Assembly: GCA_030015575.1 (NCBI GenBank)
Contig: JASDDO010000006.1
Location: 105,640,045-105,704,044, forward strand
Length of the DNA stretch: 64,000 nucleotides
Origin: Agapanthus africanus
Lineage: Eukaryota; Streptophyta; Magnoliopsida; Asparagales; Amaryllidaceae
Direction of reading: 5' to 3'
Shown in pieces: positions 57,382 to 64,000 of the stretch. The translations under genes and the position numbers were made by a program. The notes under the pieces are model-generated. The model was not told where the DNA came from and ran no database searches. It was given only the letters and a program-made list of their open reading frames with translations. The first letter of the stretch is position 1. Every line of letters begins with the position of its first letter.

Positions 57382-60292
57382 TGTAACATTTCAAAAAAAT
57401 AAAATATTATTTTTGGGATTTTTTATAATTTAATATTATTTTAATGAATATTTTAATATTTCGGTATAATTAAATACCGATAAATGGGAAATAAATTATG
57501 GAAAATTCTCAAATAGGGTATTTTATGGAATTATGCCATTTTTAAGTTTTTATAATTAATTATATGCTAATTTAGTACTAATCGCGATTAAAAATCGCTA
57601 ATCGATTTTTTAGCATTTTTGTGCAAAACATGCACATATCATTTTTATTTTACACTTGTGCATTTCTACAATGTTACTTTGGGTTTACTATTGGTGTGAG
57701 AAGGATTTGGGTTAATGAAATTGGAAAAGAAAAGAAAATAAAGGGAAAAAGGATATTATATTGAGGTATTGGTGAGAAAGAGTAGGTGAGGGTGTTGACT
57801 TGGCCATTTCCCTTCATTCCTTCACTCATTTCTCTCCCTCTTCCTTCATTGCTACTGCTGCTCCTGCTCTTCACCACATTCCCCTCTTCAACTCCTCAAA
57901 ACACATCCAAAAACACCTCAAAACCCCACTCCCATTTCATAAAAATTGTACACAAGCTCACAAGCATGCCGTTGGACCAAGAAAGTAGCCATTTTGGCGC
58001 TGTTGAGGATTCATGAGGGTATATGAGGTAATTTCTTCACATTTAGAGTTTTATTGCTTGTGCTTAAGCTTCAATTCATGTTTCATATCGATATCGTGTA
58101 ATTTGGTGCATTTTGGACCAACTTAGAGAGGGTTAGGGTAAAGTTGAGATGTTGCTTTGCAATTGGACTTAAATAGTGACCTTAGACCCTATATTGACCA
58201 AAACACTGGCCTAGCACAACCTAAAACCCAAAAATACGGAATTACAGAACTTTTCATGTCTGTTTGTGTGATCTGTGAAGGTGTTCTGGAATCTGGAGCA
58301 ACCCGGGGGCACCAAAAATAAAATTGAGCTGACAGTGAGTCGTGCAGGCACCTAGGAAGCTACCACCAAGACCCGAGCGCCTAACTCAAACCTACGGCCG
58401 CAGATTTAATCATTCTGGCCGCAATTTGCGGCTAGAGTAGAAGAGAATCGGTCCATTTTTGTTCCAGGGCTCATTTTGCACTAAATTAGACCCCTCCTAT
58501 ATGCAGTTTTGGCTAATTATCATCTGGGGAAAATCTGGGAGCATTTTGGTATGTTTTAGGCGATGTTTTCCGTATTTTTAAATGCACTTTCTTGATATTT
58601 GGATTTGTATTTGGTTGTCGGGTGTTCGTACATCGACAACAGGGGTTGTTTGTTGGATTTGCATGTTTGGGCCATAGGTTCCAACTTATAAGCACACTGT
58701 GCACTGTATCGGTTTTCTGTCTTGATTTCATACGCATTGCTATGGTTGATCATTGTAGGTACCTTCACGTGGATTCCGAGGCGACGGAGCATGGCGTTAT
58801 CGACACCGACACGCAGGATACAGGTGAGTAGATTTATATCTACGGGGAGAAGTCGGGTGGATGGCGTATAGCACCCCCGTAGTTCGTGGTGATGTATACG
58901 AATACGTATACACACATATATTGATTGTATGTTGTTGAGATTATTGATGATAAAGATGGATATTTGGTATTTTTGGATTGGTTTAGTGTAGTTGCGAAAC
59001 CCTAGAGTAGTGGTCGCACTCACACACGCACGCACACACATACTTGCATACATTCCTTCTTTCATATGTGCGTATATGTGAATATATATTTATGTGTTCA
59101 CATGGGTATGGGACTATGTGTTCATATACTGGATTTGAGGATAGTATTTGGGATTTAGATGAGTCGATGAGATTGGGCTTGAGGCCAGGAGATCGGTGAT
59201 GTGATTTGGTTCGTATTGAGATACGACATGATGTTTTCGCGGGTCTTTTGACGTAGTGGTTCTTACACCTGCATGCATACTTAGGCGGTATCAGTATTGT
59301 ACTCGACGTAGATCAGTACCCCGATCATGATATTTGATAAAGAGGATACCAGATGAATAGTATGATGAATGTGATATTGACCCGTACCCAGATTTGGGAT
59401 GCCGTACGACGATTTACGAACGAGCTATATATTGATGATTGATCCGCACTCTTGACTTGGGATGTCTGATTATAAATGTGGTATCGGATATAATATTATT
59501 GAGGTGGGATCACCGACTATACATATACATGTATATATATGTATCGACTCAGATGTTAGGCGGTTTCCTTACCTATAGTTCAGCTTGTTAGTTCAGCCGT
59601 ATAGTTTAGGGTAGTTGTTAGATTAGATTAGACTCCTACCTATTTCAAAACTAGCAGGTCGTGGGTATTTTAAAAGACAAGTCAAGGGATCTACCGATAT
59701 TTCAAAAGACGTATCCTTTCATAAAACACCGTAGCCCCTATTTTCAAAACCCCATGATTCGTGTTATTCCAAAAGGCACCATTTGTAGGACTTATATTAG
59801 ATTAATGCAGGTTAGTTATAGTTGCGTCTAGAATTCAGCTCCCGTTTATTATTGTGGTTCGCTTCGCATCGCATACTTATGTTATAATTTCTTATTGCAA
59901 TGTTGATATCATATTGTTAGGACACCAGCACCATTACCGATGATGCGTATGTACCACGTACACTTACTTGCCGGCTCACACACATCTTCATCGGTAATTG
60001 CCATGTCACGTACACCTTAGAAAATATTATTGCTTGACTTAACTTGTTAGTTAGTAATTTGACATGATATTAGTGTACCTGCCTTATATGCCAGCTGAAC
60101 ATTGTAGCCATTACTTGTCACTTCATGCATATTGTTATTCATTGTTATGCCTATATTCATGGTTTTACATGCTATTGATGATTTGAATTCGGATTTCCAT
60201 GAGATTTTCTGGATTTGGGGGGAAAACCGCAAAACTTAAATAAACTGATTTCTCTCTTTTTATATAAAAAGTGCGGTTTTTCCCATGATGTA

Positions 60293-60480
60293 TGAGTCGT
60301 CCACCATGAGTTTGCTGATGGATTTCGAGACCCGATTCGAGGAGACGGATGAACCGTTTCGGGTACATGGTGGACCCGGTAAGGTACCCCGGGGCAAGAA
60401 GCGCGTGATGATGACGATGTGAGCCTGGCAGGGGAGCACTACCTACCGGTGATTTTACCCGACGCGTCGGATATCCGGAG
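60293..60480 (+). other. LTR block conserved with gypsy-1
   Basis: The segment from gtcgtccaccatgagtttg through ccgtttcgggtacatggtgg and gtaccccggggcaagaa matches 27434-27240 (minus) of gypsy-1 far better than surrounding LTR sequence. Both can be read as a short peptide with ETRFEE.DEPFRVHGGPG, but substitutions are not mainly synonymous and this copy has a stop after MTM. Confidence 0.5.
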
Positions 60481-60625
60481 GATACCGTGGTGGTCTTGAG
60501 ATGGATGGTAGGGGCCGGTCTGGACTGACGGCGCCCTAGATATTGTGATTGAGATATTGAGATTTCGAGATATTGAGGTAAAGAGACTGTGATACAGAGA
60601 TATCGAGATATTGGGATTATGTTTT

Positions 60626-60642
60626 GTGCCGATGCTAGGCAC
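60626..60642 (+). other. Solo LTR hairpin gtgcc-gatgcta-ggcac
   Basis: A 5-bp stem with the same 7-nt loop as the hairpin at 1060-1078 in an otherwise different LTR. Confidence 0.55.
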
Positions 60643-61604
60643 TGTTTTATGCTGATTTCATTATGATACCTCATTTTAAAAATACAAAAGAAATCTCACT
60701 AAATTATGAAAAAAGTTCTTCATTTACATGTATTCTGTTTTCATGCATTCATACCTCATTCATATGATATATTGCTACCTGAGGCACTGACACGGGCACA
60801 TGAGATTACACTCCGGTTAGATATTTACCCTAGCCTTGTTATAGGTTGCATGCTATATATATAATTGAGGATATATTATGATCATTGATCTAGGTTGCGT
60901 TATTTATGCGATTTCTTTCCGTAGATGTTTTTCTATTCACGAGTTGGTAACTCACCCCCGTTGTGCCCCAGTTTCTTGCAGGTATGCCGTACAGGTTTCA
61001 TTATGGCTTTGCGGGCATAGTTTCCTTCGGGTGATTTGCTAGTAGGTGGGTTTACTTGTATCGTATCCCCATTATATATCTTGTATATCATTATTCTGTT
61101 GCATCTAGAAGTTCCATCAACCAAACATGTATTTATTTCAGAGATAGAGACCAGTGTTGTTTATTCTATCGACCTTAGAGTCGCGCGTTGTATTTATAAG
61201 GATTTCATGCTATTTTGAGTTTCCTTTTCTGTTGTGATCCTCGCCTTTCAGCGTTGTATATTATATTGTTTGTGTGGTTGTGGCCGTCGTTTGACGAAGA
61301 GCTAGCTCCCGCTTGGGGATGCCTTTTTTTGATTTCGTATACTATTCATGTTGTATCCTATTTGGGAGCCAGTATTTACAAAGGAGACCCTGCCGAAATT
61401 TTCAGGAAATACTTGATGTTTTTTTTAAAAAACGCATAATTCGGCTTATGCTATTAAAACTACTTGATTTTAAATTGGTTTTCCTTCACTCTACTACTTT
61501 TCTTGGTTTGGATTTCTGGGTTTTCGGCTTACTTAGATTACGTACGCCTCGAGACGTTTCGTAGTTTAAGTGCCGGTCATTTTCCATACTTTCGGGACAT
61601 GACA

Positions 61605-62645
61605 GAAGGCAACCCCAAATGATACTCTCCCACGGATACAGCATGAACATTTGATCCATTTGCAACACGGAGAGTATGGTCACCTTTCTTCAAAACCTTG
61701 CTATTTCTCAATCCCTGCACACAATTGCAGATATGAGATCCTGAACCGGTATCTAATACCAAGGATGCTGAGTTTATAGAAAAACAGTTTTCGGTAACAA
61801 ACACACCTGAAGTGGAAGCATCAGCAAGCTTTTTCTTCTTGAGATCGGCGAGTTACTCAAACCGTTCCTTTTCCAGAGTCCTGACTTGGGACAGTAAAAG
61901 CATTCTCCTTTTCCCGATCCCGCAGCCCCTGTCTCGTCTATCCCCTGTGCCTTTTTAACTCCACTTCTCAGTTTAATAGGTTTCTTCTTCTTCTTTCCCT
62001 TAGCTTTAGCTTTTTGGATGGAAGAGTAAGATTGCCTAGCAACTAGAGAGGGATTTTTCACTCCTTTCAGCGTGCTCTCTGCACTTCTCAACATATTGAG
62101 AAGTTCATGAAGTGATCTCTCCAAATTATGCATGTTGAAGTTCACTATAAACTAAGCATAGGCAGGGAGGAAAGACTGTAGAACTATATCAACATATTGT
62201 TCGTTCTCCATCGTCCATCACAGGTCTACTAGTTCTTCAATAAGACCTATCATCTTTAGGGCGTGATCTCCTACAGATGTACCAGCAGCCATCCTCATTT
62301 GAAATAGCTTTCTTGAGACTTCATAGCGAAGAGTACGAGATTACTCCTCATACAACTCCTTTGTATGGAGAAATATGGATTGGATATCCATCTTCTCATG
62401 CTGCTTCTGATGTTCGTTGTCCATCGAAGCAAGCACGAGGCATTTGGCTGTTGTGTAATCAATATCCCATGTCTTGCAGATTTCCTTATCCGTAATAGAG
62501 GAATCAGGGCCTGGGAGGGGAGGGTTTGTAGCAGTAAGGACGTATGCAATCTTATCATAGGTAGGGGAAATATTCACGATCCTCAGCTAGTCTTTATAAT
62601 TTGGTCCCGTGAGTTTATTTTTGTCTAATAGAAGCTTAAGTCCCG
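61605..62645 (-). pseudogene. Copia C gag and protease, decayed
   Basis: On the minus strand, gag starts with an ATG near 62640 (after gcagatacca). Its N-terminus is split by a stop just upstream of 62577; NISPTYDK...EKMDIQSIFLHTKELYEE is readable from there. The middle (62145 down, MNFNMHNLERSLHELLNMLR) has a lysine-rich stretch and a damaged zinc knuckle (CFYCPKSG). Protease (61804 down) keeps LDTGSGSHICN, an intact DTG. The frame then meets the gypsy solo LTR; the right TSD gaagg is 61605-61609. Confidence 0.88.
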
Positions 62646-63175
62646 ACATTGGTATCTGCTATTAAGGGAGAGAAAAGAAAACACTCAGCGATAGCTCTTG
62701 CATGATTAGACCGGTTATTAATCTTATCTAATCGATGTCTCCCACTGCTGTTATGAAATTTTCCTTCAAATCTTAAAAAGAAAATTAGCCACGATTAAAT
62801 ACAATCTACAAGTTCGCTAACCAGTCAGCGAGGCTAATGTCGGTACTCCGAGGGAGGTTCCCCGTGCTTTCGCACAGACCTAATTAAAATAAACCCCGTT
62901 TCCCTAGATGCATAACCCCGTTGACACCATTCTAGAAACCTACTGGATTAGCTAATTGTAAGGTGTAAAATTCTCCTGGGAGTAACTATTACTCACAGTG
63001 GGATCGGGATCCTGCTATCAAATAGAAGGTATGCAATCTCATTGCAAATTTCAACACTTGAAATTCCTGATATGGTTTTTACCACTATCGTCTTATGACC
63101 ATAAGTATGGTCAACAAATTATAAGCGCTAGTCAAGTTCTACTCGTCATTTCATGATCGATTTAGCCCTACCAGT
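62646..63175 (-). other. Copia C shortened leader
   Basis: It holds the acceptor-like tract near 62655-62685, the shared module (62852-62937), the donor-like ctgtgagta near 62999, and one hairpin (63092-63111). Compared with copia A, about 1.5 kb next to the LTR is missing, including the palindrome pair. The primer site is degenerate (tggta followed by gggct). Confidence 0.7.
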
Positions 63176-64000
63176 TGTAAGGTTCCTATCGACGGCAGCA
63201 TGGTTTCGGGAGGCATCGTCCATGCCATTTTTAATTTTTTTGCCGTTAAAAGGAACTATAAACTAAAATCGATAACTAGAATATAATACTGAAACAAAAG
63301 TAAACCTTTTTACTTCTAAGTGAAATAGAAATACAACCTTTGTAGATCGGTTCTTCACTTCTAAAGCTCCTTGTAGTAGTCCCTTCGCTGCGATCATTGA
63401 ACTCCCGGACTCTTTCCTGGCTACACGAGGGGAAAAGAGCGATCTTGCTTGAAGTCTTCGAGGCCGAAGATGATCTACGTCGAGGGAATACTAGCTCAGG
63501 CATCTACTTCACTAACTAAAGGATTGGTGAAGCAAACACCCTTTACTAAAGTGCTAATCTAGTAGAGGATAATGAAATAGGAAGTGGGCTCACTTTAGAA
63601 TTGTTTTTCTCAAAATACTTTCTCACTTGTTTCAAACCCTAGTAAGCTTTTGGCTTGAGGAAGAAGATGAACAAATGAGAAGAGAATGAAAATGATCAGG
63701 TGATAGAGTAAACCGTGGTGAGTGAGTATCATATACTAACTCATGTAGAGACATTACCATGGCTAATTAAAATGGTTAGGTAAACAAATATCTAATGTAA
63801 AACAAACCTAGTGGACTTAGTCAATGCATCCACAAGATTCCATAAGCTTCATGCATTTAACAAATATCCACTAATTTTGTAATTACTTTAAATATTAATA
63901 ACCCACCATTATAATTAGAATGGTGTATGTATCATACACCCATGTATAGTGTATCAACAACCATGACACACTAAAAGAAATAATGCACATCAATATATAT
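63176..64000 (-). repeat. Copia C 5' LTR, cut by window end
   Basis: It starts tgtaaggttcctat on the plus strand and matches 23243 onward of the C solo LTR (acaacctttgtag, agtcccttcgctgcgat, ctcccggactc, gatgatctacgtcga). It continues past the window. No gene. Confidence 0.88.

Larger units (their letters stand above)
57382..61604 (+). mobile_element. Gypsy solo LTR, 4.2 kb
   Basis: It runs tgtaacatttc...gggacatgaca, flanked by gaagg at 57377-57381 and 61605-61609. It interrupts copia C between integrase and protease. It has the Tekay core near 60940, the gtgcc-gatgcta-ggcac hairpin (60626-60642), and a block (60293-60480) similar to the gypsy-1 LTR. It is a different family from gypsy-1 and gypsy-2. 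A weak ggccgc repeat pair lies at 58395-58431. No credible gene in it. Confidence 0.93.

Noticed and set aside
58556..59065. 169-codon minus-strand ORF in the solo LTR
   Set aside because: No domain, low-complexity stretches, and located in LTR sequence.
60165..60674. 169-codon minus-strand ORF in the solo LTR
   Set aside because: It is antisense to the conserved LTR block and has no recognisable domain.

Overview
This window is plant nuclear DNA, almost certainly angiosperm and probably eudicot heterochromatin. It consists entirely of nested, mostly broken LTR retrotransposons, and I find no host gene, rRNA or tRNA gene. Evidence for a plant: Ty1/copia and chromodomain Ty3/gypsy (Tekay/Del-like) polyproteins, primer-binding sites for plant initiator tRNA-Met and tRNA-Asp, very long LTRs (1.7-4.2 kb), 5-bp target-site duplications (TSDs) and solo LTRs.

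Layout, left to right. 1-2073 is the 3' part of a Tekay-like gypsy LTR, inserted in a copia-type LTR (2074-4163). That LTR lies in a decayed minus-strand copia element 'B' (4164-5156 and 14888-20419). B is split by copia 'A' (5157-14887, TSD taagt). Then come a fragment of another plus-strand copia LTR (20420-~20726) and a truncated minus-strand LTR of copia family 'C' (~20727-22715). From 22716 to about 55565 runs an old plus-strand gypsy element, gypsy-2. Its 5' LTR was hit by a C-family solo LTR (23243-25425, TSD gttag) and by gypsy-1 (26215-38506, minus, TSD atggt). Its reverse transcriptase was hit by element 'E' (42057-49911, TSD cctag). To the right is a minus-strand copia C element (55566 to the window end), whose protease region carries a 4.2-kb gypsy solo LTR (57382-61604, TSD gaagg).

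Coding state. Gypsy-1 is the best preserved: one gag-pol frame broken by three stop codons. Copia A has a gag deletion, a protease active-site change, a frameshift and three stops. Gypsy-2 and copia C are heavily decayed. Element E is different. It has near-identical LTRs, a tRNA-Asp primer site and an Athila/Tat-style polypurine tract, but no recognisable gag or pol. It carries one 602-codon ORF of unknown function, followed by a cluster of RNA hairpins.

The strongest candidates for something undescribed are RNA-level modules in the leaders and LTRs. (1) An 85-bp leader block is shared by copia A, copia C and the gypsy-like element E. (2) A pair of GCGGATCCGC palindromes with 30-31-bp spacing occurs in copia A, copia B and E. 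(3) Three tetraloop hairpins in the copia A and B leaders have loop sequences that changed together. (4) A covarying hairpin occurs in three Tekay-like LTR families. All were read by eye; alignments and folding are needed to confirm them.
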